Positions 10,319 to 21,718 of a stretch of 64,000 bases of DNA are shown here, one piece after another. The stretch spans positions 168,050,302 through 168,114,301 of the forward strand of contig CM019823.1 in NCBI GenBank assembly GCA_009763385.1. The letters run 5' to 3'. The DNA comes from Coix lacryma-jobi var. lacryma-jobi (taxonomy: Eukaryota; Streptophyta; Magnoliopsida; Poales; Poaceae). Made by a program: the position numbers and the translations under genes. A model generated the notes under the pieces. That model ran no database searches, had not been told where the DNA came from, and was given only the letters and a program-made list of their open reading frames with translations. How positions within the stretch are numbered: the stretch's first letter is position 1; each line of letters starts with the position of its first letter.

Positions 10319-11561
10319 TGTCGGGGGAACACCAAAGGGGTACCCCCAATCAACGCAAACAAATAGGTTAAACCTAGAACACCAATTAATAAACCCAGCT
10401 AGGCTAACCTTCCAAGAAACCAACCCCTCGGAGCCTGCAACGCTGGCCCACCGCCAGGGAGCTTAGACTTGCCAAAACCTTACCGACCGCCTCCTGGTAA
10501 CCTACCCCTCGAGCCCGCTACAGCTATGCACCGCTCCTCGGGACCCCGCGGGGGACCTCGAGCCCCTCCAGCACGATAGCCTATCCCTCGAGGCTCATCA
10601 CACCCTAGGCCTCGAGCTGGAGCTCAACCTCCGCTCACCCGAGCCCTCCGCGCCCGGCCTCGAGCGAGCGCTCCACTACCCTTCGAAGCCCTCCACGAAG
10701 AGGAAGCTTCCTGCTCCTCAACCCCATACCGCGCATTTAATGCATCCACCTACTCCAGTCACGTCCTCTGCAACCCGACGTGTACCACAGTGAACCAGGG
10801 CAGAGCCAAGTCTCGTTTTCACAACAAGCATGGGTAAAAAGGCACCAGTACGGCACTGTTAACCCATATCTTACACTGTTGCACGTCCAAGCCACGTCTC
10901 GAGGCCCGGATACCTGCTGCTCAATCGGGTTTCCCGGGACTTGCCCATACCTGCGGGGACTCGAACCCCCCGCAGGCGCCACCTCGAGGCCGGCTCTGAG
11001 CCCCTCGAGCCCTGGCTACTTTCACGCTATTGGAGGACAGGTACCCCAAGACCCGGAGGGACCCCGCCGTGTCCTGCACGTGCCGGGATGGGTGCTGTAC
11101 GGCTTCCACGTCGCCACGCCTCCACGTCCGCGCCCAGGATGGAGGCCACGCATCAAGGACGCCTCAACAGCAACACCCACGTTGGCTACAGTGGCTTCGA
11201 CAAGACAGAGTTCCTGCCCTTCGCCATACCGAGCGCTGTACATGTCAATCCTGTGTAAACCCTGGCCTCCTCTTGATCTATAAAAGGGGACGCCAGGGCC
11301 CTTCGCGCACAAGAGACAACGCACGAGTCCACACACACAACACACTCGAGTCCGGACTCCGGTCCACGCTCATTGAGCTTGTATTCGCCCCTGTACAAGC
11401 ACTTAGGTGCAAGTAATACAAGAACTCCTCCCCCGCTGGACGTAGGGCCTTCTTTGCCCGAACCAGGATAAATCCTTGTGTCATCTTGCATCACCATCCA
11501 GGAAGAGAGCACGCGATCATATTACTCGTTGGTGTCATACCCCGGGTTCGAAACACCGACA
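10319..11561 (+). repeat. T1 3' LTR
   Basis: Starts TGTCGGGGGAACACC and ends GAAACACCGACA, so the ends form the short inverted repeat TGTCGG/CCGACA with canonical TG...CA. Length is 1243 bp. A TATA box lies at 11278-11285, and the sequence after it (GGGACGCCAGGG) would be the start of the R region. The base beyond the end is Sirevirus sequence that is uninterrupted in S2 near 36205, which fixes the right border. Confidence 0.88.
11278..11285 (+). promoter_or_regulatory. TATA box in T1 3' LTR
   Basis: CTATAAAAGGGG lies about 280 bp before the LTR end, as expected for a U3 promoter with R and U5 after it. Confidence 0.7.
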
Positions 11562-12345
11562 GTACTCCCTCTTGGTCCACAGCTTCTCCATCCTTTGTCC
11601 CATTCCAGGGCCGTCGTGCTCGACATGGGTGTTAGAAAGGCTTGGCCTCACCCATATCGAACCTCTCAGCAAGTCCTTGGGTATACTGCCCTGGTGCACA
11701 ACGTCCCTTCTCGGGTTGCTTAATTTGCAATCCGAGAAAGAAAGTCAGCTCGCCATCATACTCATCTCAAACTCCTGCTCATAGATCTGGCAAACTTGCA
11801 ACCAAAGCGTGAGTAAGACCACCGAAAATGATATCATCCACTTAAATCTGACCAAGAGAGTGTTTTCCTTGCTTGAGGAGAAAGAGCGTTTTAATCCACA
11901 CATCCATTTTTAAAACCCTTAGCATCAAACAGGTTTTCAACCTATCATATCAGGCTTATGGGCTTGTTTCAAACCATATAAAGCTTTGTGGAGTTTGAAA
12001 ACATGTTGGAAACTTGGGATTTTCAAAACCGGGGGGTGTTCACATAAACCTCTTCTTCTATGTAGCCATTTAAGAAGGCACTCTTGACATCCATTTGAAA
12101 GAGTTTGAAACATTTGGATGTTGCAAAAGCCAAGAGTATCCTAATAGCCTCCAAACGAGCTACAGGAGCAAAAGTCTCCTCATAGTCTATCCCCCCTTCT
12201 GACTATAACCTTCGCTACAAGCCGGGCCTTGTTTCTAACAACGTGGCCATCCTCTCCTAGCTTGTTTTTGAAAACCCATTTTGTCCCAATAGGCTTACAG
12301 TCTGGAGGAGCTGGAACTAAACCCAAAATGATTTCGCTCAAAGTT
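11562..12345 (-). pseudogene. pol: S1 reverse transcriptase remnant
   Basis: No long frame survives, but the DNA aligns by eye, base for base, with the RT region of S2 (36205-36990). This includes the block that encodes the YVDDIIF active site in S2 (here about 11826-11846) and the GLKQAPRAWYD region (about 11960-11985). Several single-base losses and changes break every frame. Confidence 0.75.
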
Positions 12346-13560
12346 CTCTAACTCCTCATGTTGGCATTGACCCAATCCGGATCCGTCAAAGCGTGTCCAA
12401 CATCTCGGGGCTCAAAATCAGCAACAAAAGCAGAATGAGCAAAGTGAGAGATTTGAGACCTGGACTGAGTGACACGTTCGTCAATGTTGCCGATCATCTG
12501 CTGACGGGGTGTTGGCGCTGGATGTGTCATGGCGCCTCCCGTGCAGATGTGATCTCTCCCTCAACAGCAGCTGGTGCCTCCCGAGTACAAGAGGTACCGC
12601 TCGGGGTGGCGGATCCCACGGCCCCAGGAGGAAGACGTGTCGGGCCATGAGTCGTCGTAGAAGCCGCTCCTTGCGGCAAACAGGTGGAGGGGTGCTGGAT
12701 CCTCCTACCTTCAGCACCCTCGTCCTCGTCATCAAAAAGAGGCTCACCAACCTCATGATCACCTGCACGCTCAAATGAGAAGAAGGACAAACCATGGTCT
12801 CGTCGAAGGTGACATCGGATGTCTCCATGACTCAGTTAGTGTCAAGGTTAGTACACGATATGCACGAGTATGAGTGCCATAACCCAAAAACACACCGTCA
12901 GAAGAACGAACTCAAATTTGTCCAGATTGCCTTTCTTAAGTATAAAACAGTGGCACACCAAAAACTCGATACAACTCACCTTGGGCAGTTTTCCAAAACG
13001 CAACTCATAAGAAGTCTTTTCCAAAAAGCTCAGAGAAAAATGCGATTGGAATATAGCATGCAGTGCTCATAGTTTCGGCCCAATATCGCCTAAGAGTCCT
13101 ATGCTCATCGAGCATCGTCCTGGCCATCTCTACAATGGTCCGATTTTTCCTCTCTACAACCATTCTGGGGCAGTGTGTAGGGGAAAGAACTGATGCTCTA
13201 AACCCAAAGTGTTACTAAACTTCTCAAAATCTGAATTCTTAAATTCGGAACCATTATCACTCCTAATAGCTCGCATCGAGTTCAAAGGGAACTCGTTCTG
13301 AAGACGCAAAATCAGATTGCGAGCAAAGGAGAAAGTCTCGGTCTTCTCAGCTAAAAAGAAGACCCACGAATATCTCAAAAATCGTCAACACAGCACATAC
13401 CACTTCCCCCCACCGAGCTCACCCGAGCCGAACCCACAAGGTCCATGTGCAAAAGGTCTCTAGGGCAACACCAAGATTGGTTGGGGTCCATGGCAGGAGT
13501 CACTGGATGGTGGGAGCAGCAACCATCTTCCCATGTCTACAGAATGGCAAAAGATCCTTC
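12346..13560 (-). pseudogene. pol: S1 integrase and integrase-RT linker remnant
   Basis: The part of the integrase core visible in a frame is 13154-13378 (RAIRSDNGSEFKNSDFEKF, containing the second catalytic Asp). The third catalytic region and the chromodomain-like tail are in broken frames down to about 12840. The linker to RT, poorly conserved and Ser/Pro-rich, occupies 12346-12830. Compare the open versions in S2 (37216-38036) and S3 (46707-47401). Confidence 0.75.
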
Positions 13561-14055
13561 TCCATGGACAACTTGGGCAATCTCGGATTAGGCCAAGTGA
13601 CCTAAGTCTTGCAAGCAAGTCGAAGCTCAGGTGACCAAGTTCCTATGCCACTTCCAAAGATCAGAGGAGGAAGGTCAAGCCAAAAGACAACGAGAAATGC
13701 TAAACGATTCCGAGAAATCCGCACGAAAGACTTTACCAAAGGGCGAAATCACACAAACAAGATTGCCCTGAGGGTCCAAAATGCGACTGAGATTCAGTTT
13801 AAAACGAATCTCATAGTCATCATCAAAGAGTTGCGAAATAGAAGAAGGTTAAAATACAAGTTAGAAACAAGAGCAACATCGCGCAACAAAAGTGCTCATT
13901 AACTCGCACAGACCCACGAGACAATACCTTACCTTTGCTATTGTCGCCGAAGGTAATAAACTCCTTTCCGGCGACTGGACCAGACTGGAGAACCACTTGG
14001 CATTTCTGGTCATGTGCCTCGAACACCCGGAATCCACCACCCAAACGTTCTCCAA
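13561..14055 (-). pseudogene. pol: S1 protease and pre-integrase remnant
   Basis: The frame 13861-14055 begins MENVWVVDSGCSRHMTRNAK, with the copia protease catalytic DSGCS. Downstream (lower coordinates) the frame is lost before the GAG-pre-integrase His/Cys segment near 13600. Confidence 0.75.
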
Positions 14056-16708
14056 TTGTTTTACCTACATCAATAAAAAGACATAGGGTGAGCTACGGTC
14101 CAACACTGGGGTTAGTGAAGTAGGGAGAATACCAGTGTTGGGCCGCTACTCAAAGACGGTTAGCAGAAAACCATTCCTAGCACGTCTACGAGGAAAGCGA
14201 TCACCACGCACAGGAAAAGTGTGGTCCGCTAAGGGAGGAGCGTCCATCGCGATACTCAAACGCGGTGGTGGAAAAGGAGGTGGTGGAAAACGCTCAACTA
14301 CAAAGCCACCGCCATGGGGTCCATAACCTACAACTGCAGGCTCCTGCCGGGCACGACCTCTCGCTGCCTAGGCCTAGGAACTTGAGGTTCTGGACCTCTA
14401 GGCCTAGCAGCTTTCCTTGGAGCTCTCCTCTGAACATTCGGCACATGTACATCATGGAAAGGATGGTACATGTCCGTGTTGTTCATCTCCCTTGCACGGC
14501 GCGCCTCTCTCTGCGCGCGAAAGCAGAACTCACTCAAGTGTCCATCTCTCCCACAATGCTCACAATGGTACCTCACCGCTCTCAAAGGGGGTTGTTGGTA
14601 CTCACGGTAGTGGGTGTGGATGACTTTGCCCTTCTGTGGCATAAGCTCTCCTGGATGGGTGGCATGGTGTCAAGCTTGTTCTTGAGGTGGTTCGGTTTTG
14701 GTGCCCATGATTGTTTCTTTAGTGGAGCTCTCGGAGGTTCAACAAAGACCCCATCCTTGGTGTTAGGCTTGAGAGGCTCTTTGGGTGGAATCTTTGTAAG
14801 CTTGAGAGTAGTGGTGGAATTGGGCTTCTCACATGGGTTAAGACCACTCGACTCTCCAATCTTTCCAAAAGATGAAACATCAAACCCGGAGCAAAACCTA
14901 CACTTGGACCTCCAGCAGCTCGCTTGAATTGGGAGATCATCATCCCGAGCTGTGGCTCACCACTAGACACCCATGACAAGATGGTCCGAAGGTATGTGTT
15001 TTCCTCATCGGTTTGCATCTTGTCATGCTTCACGTTCGCAATCTCCATCTCCAAACCCTCACAAAGAACACACCTAGCCACACATGTGCTACCTGAGTTG
15101 GCCTCTTCAAGAGACACAATCTGGCATTCTTCTCTGCCAACTCAGATTGCAAGACAGGACAAGTCTTGCACGCACCTAACAGCGAGGGTCTAGCCTTCAG
15201 CTCATCCACCTCCCCTACCAACGCAGCATACTTACCTCTCAAAGTGAGAAGGTCAGTCATGTGCTTGGTGCACATCTCACACTCTACCTCCTCAGAAACG
15301 ACCACGGTGGACTTAGCAAACTCAAGCTCTCTCACCGTGTCCTCCCACTTCTGCCTAAACTCCTTGCGCTCTCTAGCAACACGCCTAAGCAACTTGTCCT
15401 GACTAAGCAAGGCGGCAGTAAGCTTCTCGACCTCAGCAGAAAGCTCATCGTGGGTGAGAGATACCTGAGAGGTGTCGTCGTCGTCGTCGTCGTTCTAAGG
15501 AGTCTCCTCCAGCTCGCCGTCGACCTCCTTGCCGAGGGCCATGGTGCAGAAGCCGTTGTCGTCGGCGAGAAGAAGCAGAGACCGTTCAGCTTGTCCTCGG
15601 TTCTCTTCTTCTTCTCGGACTCGTCATCGCTTGAGCAAGCGGAGTCGTCATCCAAGCCGTCGACGTCGCTGAGCGTGGCGAAGAACGCACGCTACTCAGC
15701 CTGGGCCTTCTCCAAGTACTTCTTCTTGATGTACTCCTTGTCGAAGCCGCCCCTCCGCTTGTGCCTCGCGGGGATGTACTTCTCCTTGTGCTTGCCGGAG
15801 TCGTACTTGTGCCCATGATCGCCCTTCCCAGATGTGTTCTTCTTCTTGGGACAGTTGGCGATGAAGTGGTCGGGGTCGCCGCACTCAAAACATCCTGAGC
15901 GTCCTCCTCCGCGGCGACGGTTCATGCGGTTGTTGTGGAACCGCGAGAACCGGATGGCGAGCATCACCAACTCGTCATCCCCAAAGACTCCAGCTGGTCC
16001 TCTGTGACAGAGAAGAGTGAAGAAAGTGCAAATCATCCAGAGGGGTTAGCAAAAGAGCCAGAAACCAAAGCCATAGTCGGGCCAGAAGGATTTTCATAAG
16101 AAGCCCTCGACATGGCGTCAATCTCACTAGACTTGAGCTTACTAAAGAGCTCGTCGCAAGTGGGGTCTCATAGTTAGACGATTCGATGATCACCTGGACC
16201 TTTGAGTCCCACACCGACCGATCGAGAGTATGCAAAAGCTTCAAAGCTCTCTCATGATCGTCGAAAGGCAACAACTCCTTGTTCGCTCTCATCTTGTTGA
16301 CAATAACCTGAAAGCGAGCGAATAAACTCTCTATGCTCTCGCTAGGCACATGTCGAAAGTTCTCATACTCCCGCTTGTGCGACTCGTAGAGATGGGATTT
16401 GACTTGAGTGGTTCCCTCATAGAAGCGCATGAGGGTCGCCCAAATCTCACGAGCCGTGGGGAGATGAGAAAGCGATCAAACTCGGACATGCTCAAACAGG
16501 AGAACAAGGCATTACGAGCTCGGCTATTTGCTCCGTGCTCATCGATCTGAAGCTGAGAGACACGAGCAGCCAAGACAACGTAATCGTCCCTGTTGCAAAT
16601 CTCCCAAACAGAAGAGCCCATGCTCTGGAGATAGGCCGACATGCGTATCTTCCAATACGCATAGTTCGTCCCATCAAAAAACGGCGGTTTGCCCATGCCG
16701 CGATCCAT
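14056..16708 (-). pseudogene. gag: S1 gag remnant
   Basis: The start is the ATG at 16708, opening MDRGMGKPPFFDGTNYAYWK, the usual Sirevirus gag N-terminus. The capsid part continues in shifted frames to about 15980 (IESLFARFQVIVNKMRANKE). A first zinc knuckle CFECGDPDHFIANCP lies near 15850-15895. An acidic region follows with an Asp run coded by a GTC-type triplet repeat (plus strand CGTCGTCGT, about 15474-15493). A long coiled-coil-like part comes next, then a second knuckle CEHCGRDGHLSEFC near 14530-14570. Two knuckles and a very long gag are typical of Sireviruses. Confidence 0.8.
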
Positions 16709-16751
16709 GTCGCCTTCTATGGATCTGGAACCGGCTAAGGTGGAAGATCCT

Positions 16752-16771
16752 TAACCCGCTCCGACACCAAT
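16752..16771 (-). other. S1 primer binding site
   Basis: Minus strand reads TTGGTGTCGGAGCGGG right after the LTR end. It resembles the initiator-tRNA-Met site TGGTATCAGAGC used by copia elements, with changes. Confidence 0.6.
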
Positions 16772-17747
16772 TGAAGGACCGAGAATGCAATAGCAAGGCG
16801 ACCAGAGGGGGGGTGAATGGGAGCTCAAGAAATTTCTCTCAAAACTTTGGCCAAATGTCCCAAAATCAACCCCCGAAAGTTACGACCGAAACCATGATGC
16901 CCACGACCCTTGGAAGAGGGTGGATGATCCCTAGGATCACAGCGAGGCACCACAAAGCGATAGTGAACCAAACGGCAAAAGCACCGGAACAAGTTTGACC
17001 CCCAAAAACCAAGTCCCGAATGTAGATAGACGGCTACGTTGAGAAATCCCCAAATACCTATGCTAACAAGTAGCAAGGATACCTAGAGAGGTTCCTTGGT
17101 CAACTATAAGGCCAAACGGGAAGTCCGAAAACCAAGTGAGAAAGTCGGGAGAGCAAACGCACTAAACCGAAGACTACAGCAGGATCCCGGACTGTCCGCC
17201 GGTACGGTCGCGGACTGTCTGCCCAGTGGCGGACTGTCCGGGCTCAGGTCGCGGACTATCTGCCGCCAAAAGAGCAAAACCGCACTGCTGCTGAAGTCCC
17301 CTGGACAGTTCCCGGACTATCCGCGAAAACCAACAGCGGACTGTCCGCCGGTCAAACCGAAACAACACAGTCGAGCCGCGCGACCACTGACTCGGTCGAG
17401 GCCCGACGCGCGGACTGTCCGTGACCCCAGCGGCGGACTGTCCGCGGATGAACAGAAAGGGCGATTTTAGTCGCCCTCAACTCAAATCTTCTCCAAATTG
17501 ATTCAAAACAAAATCCCACGTTCCCAAACTTGGAGAGAATGATCACAGAGTAGTTAGGAGACTATCCCTAAGAAATCATCCGCTCAAATCAACTTAAACA
17601 CCGGGAAATCGAAAGGGGAGGATTATGAACCTAAAAAGCGCCATGAAAAACAAAATCAACCCGATCTACTTGTTCGTGAGGAGTTAGATGAATTCCTTTG
17701 GTCGAAATGACCTCCTCAATGTAAAGAACAAGTTGAATCACTGGTAC
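16772..17747 (-). repeat. S1 5' LTR, truncated
   Basis: Begins on the plus strand TGAAGGACCGAGAATGC and aligns with the LTRs of S2 and S3 up to about 17740 (AAGAACAAGTTGAATCA). It then changes abruptly to unrelated Athila-like sequence. About 1.1 kb of the LTR, including the hairpin array seen in the others, is missing. It contains several CGGACTGTCCG palindromes between 17190 and 17450. Confidence 0.8.
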
Positions 17748-18344
17748 AAATTCGCTTGTACCTCAACGAATCGCAATACTACTTGAAGTATAAGGTTTAT
17801 AGTTGATCTTTGTATTCAAGTTCTTATCGTGTTCTAGCTTTTCGCCAACTTAGTTTGCTGGACGGACTGTTCACCCTCGGGTGGGTGCTCTAGTAAGAGG
17901 GCGCAAGTCCTGATCATCGCTAGAGTAGTGGGCCTTAGCGCAAACGTGGTGTTTAGGCTAAGCGGTTGCAAGTTGGTTGCCTAGGTCTGCACGGTTGAGG
18001 AGGTAGGTGGCAAGTGGTGACAGCCCTGTTCGTCCATCGTAATCCACCCACGTTCGGGATTCTAGGTAGAGCTGTATCAGCAGCATAGACTGGGAAACTA
18101 GTCTCCACCGTTGACCAAAGCAAGCTATGTTAGTTGAGTTTGAGCACCTAAGGACTCGTTACCTAGAGAATCCTTGCTACCCTAAGTCATCCTTCTTACC
18201 TAAAGCCAGAAGATCTAAACCCGAAGGCTACAACACACTGTTCCCTGTGGAAAATACGATACCCTGAATACTTCTGGGTGAAGTGCTACAACGTTACTTC
18301 TGTGCGCTTACGGACTTTGCTGCTTACGCTAAGAAATACCAACA
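17748..18344 (+). repeat. Athila-like LTR 3'-end fragment
   Basis: About 600 bp similar in order and wording to the last third of the A1 and A2 LTRs: a stretch with GACAGCCCTGTTCGTCCATCG, TTCCCTGTGGAAAATACGAT, GAAGTGCTACAACG, TGTGCGCTTACGG, and the end AATACCAACA. It belongs to a third, diverged family. The breakpoint with S1 is uncertain by about 20 bp. Confidence 0.6.
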
Positions 18345-18604
18345 GAGGGTTACTGTTGATTCTTCTTGTTCCACTGTTCAACTACATTCACAATTCTACC
18401 ATTCGCTTTCCTTTGTGTTTACGACCATTCGAGCAACGACCTGGTGTTCTAGGTTTAGGCCCTAAAACAACATTGGTGCCCACCGTTGTTGTTGCCTGAG
18501 CTTACCGTGGCACCAAGGAAAGGGTTGAAAGCAGTAGATCTCCAAGAAACCGAAACGGTGGTTATGGCGGCAACAACCGCCCTGGCGCGGTTGCGACAAC
18601 TACA
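18345..18604 (+). repeat. LTR end plus primer-site fragment of a Tat-like element
   Basis: Near 18470 the wording CCCTAAAACA then TTGGTGCCCACCG looks like an LTR end followed by the primer region common in Tat-type grass elements. The rest up to 18604 is leader-like, with an ATGGCGGCAACAACC near 18564. No coding frame follows, because A1 starts at 18605. Low certainty. Confidence 0.4.
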
Positions 18605-20134
18605 TGTTGACGGTAGATAACTCCTATTTTAAACCGTCAACTAACCTCATAAATGACCCGCAATGATCCCAAGAGTGTAGCTATAGGATTTGATTCTAAT
18701 GAGTTCCACGAGTGTGTCGATTCCACTTGTTTTGTAGGATATTCAATATTTCATCATAAGAAAGTATCTGAAGTGAAGAATCAGAGCACACCATTGTGAC
18801 GAGCTGGTCGAGACGGACATATCCATATTTGGAGTCCCAGAGTGAGAGTCCTCGATGAATACGACTTGGAAAACTCTGGAACCCCCTAAGCATTATCCAT
18901 ATAAAGATCAGGGGTGTAACAGACAAGATTCCATCAGCTACAGAATACCAGAATTATATAGGGACCAGATAAGAAGATGAAACCACAAAAAAATTGAGCT
19001 CAATTGGATAAAAGATGTGGCTTATAGAAAATTAGGATTGTTCTATGAAAGGTATATCAAAACATGTGGACCTGAAAACTCGATTTTCCTGATCGAATTT
19101 GACAATTCTAATTTTTACGAACTATCTAAAATTTCCTGGGGTTCTCCGTAGATATAAAATTGCCCCGTTTCGAGTTCGGACATAAAAGTTACGACTGTTT
19201 TATGGAAAACAGTTTGAATCAAAGTTTTATGTGGACACAGATGCAAACCGATGGTGATACGAGATGATGGTGGATGGAGAGATCAACATAAAACAAGTGA
19301 AGAACACAATCTAAACCAGCAACAAGACCTTGACCTAGGACATAAACTCATCACTACGAACTCTGAAACCGAAATATGCAAAGGCTATGACGCGGAAGGT
19401 TCTAGGACACGAAAACAAATATGGCACTGGACTATGGGACGATGAAAAAACACTCGAAACAAAGGATAGATGTGAACCTGACGATATACCTGAAGCTTTG
19501 ATTACCACTTTTTTTGGGTGTGCTCCCACTTGGGCCAAGGTCCCAAGGTTGCATGACAAGCCCATGTCGACGTCGCAGCACCCGACAGAAATAGTAGCAA
19601 AATGTCATGATAATTTGAAGACGTTGATGTGATATTGAGGTGGGACCAGATCCATTTGAAGGCTTATCAAATAAGCTTTCCATCAAGTGCTCATTGACCT
19701 CAATCGCACTCCGGATGGATGAGTTATGGTCTTGCACTGAAGCACTATCGGGCTGTCGACGAACTTTGATAGACTTACACTTTGAGATATGTTTGTATCT
19801 ACAAGCAAATAATGACATGTACATGTGGAACCAAATGAATTATACCAAAAATCACTATGTAAATGTAGGAACGAGCTCACTTATAATCAACGGTCGTATC
19901 CGAAGGTGTCATGCCCTCATCAAGGAATCCAACCACGCCATGACTCATTGCAAACCAATCGAACAAGGACTCTAGGAGAATAAGAAAGGTCCAAGAAGAC
20001 AACTCGGCAAAGACGACACCTGGGGGCTGCCATCGGCCCGTCTTTGTGGAACATGACCTAATCGACCTCTTTCACGTATCTTGACCGTTGTTCAAGGTCG
20101 GTTTGATCCGGGGGCTACTGTTCATCCCACAGGG

Positions 20135-20143
20135 CTATATAAG
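20135..20143 (+). promoter_or_regulatory. TATA box in A1 LTR
   Basis: CTATATAAG followed by AAACACCAGACCCCC. The A2 LTR has CTATATAATAAACCCAGGACCCCC at the matching place, so the promoter layout is shared. Confidence 0.65.
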
Positions 20144-20334
20144 AAACACCAGACCCCCTTGGGCAATCGATTCATAATTTAGTCTTCAATCATTTGGTTT
20201 ATAGGTAGCCTAAACCAAGAGCTCCATCATTCATGGGCGTAGCTAGAATAGAATTAGAAGAGTCGAAGGAAGCTCGGATTCTAGATCTAGTCAATAGGAG
20301 GCTAGGTAATTAGCCTTGTAACTTCTCTCTTGTA

Positions 20335-20570
20335 TCAACATTGTTCTTCTATTTGTCTAATTGTCTTCTAGTTCATGATCTTTGTGTTCTAATTGTGTTC
20401 TAGTTCATCTTCTAGTTCATCTTTGTGTTCTACTCTAGTTCTATTACCTTTCTAGTTCATCCTAGTGCTTCTAATCTACATCTAATTGTTCATCTAGTTC
20501 TTATTCATCTTCTAGTTCTTGTTGTAGTTGATACTTGTTATGACTTGTTACTATTTTGTGTTCATAATAT
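20335..20570 (+). repeat. Low-complexity TTCTAGTTCATC repeats in A1 LTR
   Basis: Imperfect tandem copies of TTCTAGTTCATC and TTCTAATTG words, T-rich, in the region after the TATA box. They have no coding look. Confidence 0.6.
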
Positions 20571-21442
20571 AATGTTCATCATCTAATTTGATTATATGTC
20601 TATCATAGGTAGGGTATCTTTATGTTTATGCTCTGTTTGTATAGCGCTCATTTTGTTGATCGCGGGGTGAGTGGTCAACATTGTGTAAGTGTGGTGCTTA
20701 TACGTTGTTTACGTGCGAATGCACCCTATATTCCAGGTCAACAAGTGGTAGTTCGCGAGGGTGACTCTTATAGCCTCGTTGATTCCTCTGTAGGCCACTC
20801 CCCGAATATAGGCCAAGTAAGACATGGTCATCCGGAGGGTATAGACTCTGGATCTAATCCTCCATGCGTGATGTCTCATGCGTATAAATATAAGTTATTC
20901 TAACCATGATTGCTAAACATAATTGCACTAATTGATGTAGTCTATGACCTATAGTTAGAACCATATTAGGAAGTTAATCTGTGTCTTTCTAGTTCTAGTT
21001 ATGATCTAACCTTGGATGGGAATGCTCTGTGGAACTCTTTATGGTTTACTCTATTCTATATTATTTATCTTATTTATCATATATGATTGATTTCTGTGTT
21101 GAGTAGATCTAGTGGAACTCTTATCATAATCATACATGTGTGTGTTATAGTTTGTAGATGTGTATATTCTGTCACTCTCTTAACTTAGAGGTGGAAGACA
21201 ATAATATAAGTAACGATACCTTGGAAACTCTCCTAGGTGAAATGCTACAGCGGATGTATTTTATCTATGCGCTTGCGGATAATCTCATTTCATATTTTAT
21301 AAGGGCATGATCATAAATACAATCCACGTCTCTATTGTCACTGCTAATGGTGACAGCCTAGCGTTAAAGGTAATGTTGTTAGATTTGTCTACCTACATTT
21401 CTAGCGCTGTTATCTGTAGTGATGCTAAGAGATATCAACAAG

Positions 21443-21466
21443 CATTTCTGGGACTATTGCCGGTGA
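21443..21466 (+). other. A1 primer-site-like region
   Basis: CATTTCTGGGACTATTGCCGG follows the LTR end. It matches the layout of A2 (CATTTTTGGCGCCGTTGCCAGG), with the core GGCGCCG changed to GGGACTA, so it is a mutated primer site. Confidence 0.5.
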
Positions 21467-21718
21467 ACCAAATGCGTAATTCCAAAAGCACATTCCCCAT
21501 TGTTTGGGAAATCCAATAAGGAAATCCCATTGTCGGAGCCATCACACCTAGTTTTCTAATTTTCCAGAGAAAACGAGGAGATAATAGGATATAAGTTGAA
21601 TACCTACGAAAAACTCTACACACATGTTTATGATAATTGAGACACACTATTGATCTTCACTCAAACAAGCTCACCCTGTCTTTTGTCTATTTCTTGAATA
21701 TCTTATTACAGGTGATGT

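Larger units (their letters stand above)
1..11561 (+). mobile_element. T1: Tat-lineage Ty3/gypsy retrotransposon, 5' part outside window
   Basis: Order on the + strand is gag end, protease, reverse transcriptase, RNase H, a second RNase H-like domain, integrase, long spacer with an antisense gene, polypurine tract and 3' LTR. RT before integrase is the Ty3/gypsy order. The extra RNase H after the first and the antisense reading frame between integrase and LTR are known traits of the Tat group (Ogre, Grande, RIRE2-like elements). The 5' LTR and most of gag lie left of the window. The right end is at 11561, directly followed by Sirevirus S1 internal sequence, so T1 inserted into S1. The coding part has several frameshifts and at least two in-frame stops, so this copy is not autonomous. 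Confidence 0.9.
11562..17747 (-). mobile_element. S1: Sirevirus-type Ty1/copia element, partial
   Basis: Minus-strand element related to S2 and S3 in this window. From high to low coordinates it has a truncated 5' LTR (16772-17747), primer site, gag, protease, integrase and RT. The remainder (RNase H, 3' UTR, 3' LTR) is displaced beyond the left window edge by the T1 insertion at 11561/11562. The first bases after T1 (GTACTCC) correspond to S2 sequence near 36205. It is more decayed than S2 and S3, with many frameshifts and small deletions. Confidence 0.88.
18605..21440 (+). repeat. A1 5' LTR
   Basis: Starts TGTTGACGGTAG and ends AGATATCAACA (TG...CA). The first 300 bp are a diverged relative of the A2 LTR start: shared TTCCACGAG, CACTTGTTTTGTAGGA, GAGACGGACATAT, and TTTGGAGTCCC followed by GAGAGTCCTCGATG. 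Low-complexity TTCTAGTTCATC-type repeats fill 20335-20570. The middle (19000-20100) shows no gene. Confidence 0.75.

Noticed and set aside
10950..10975. GGACTCGAACCCCC in the T1 LTR as the T-arm of a tRNA gene
   Set aside because: No A box or cloverleaf can be built around it.
18605..21440. A1 LTR as a solo LTR
   Set aside because: It is followed by a primer-site-like sequence and gag/protease remnants, so it is a 5' LTR of a truncated element.
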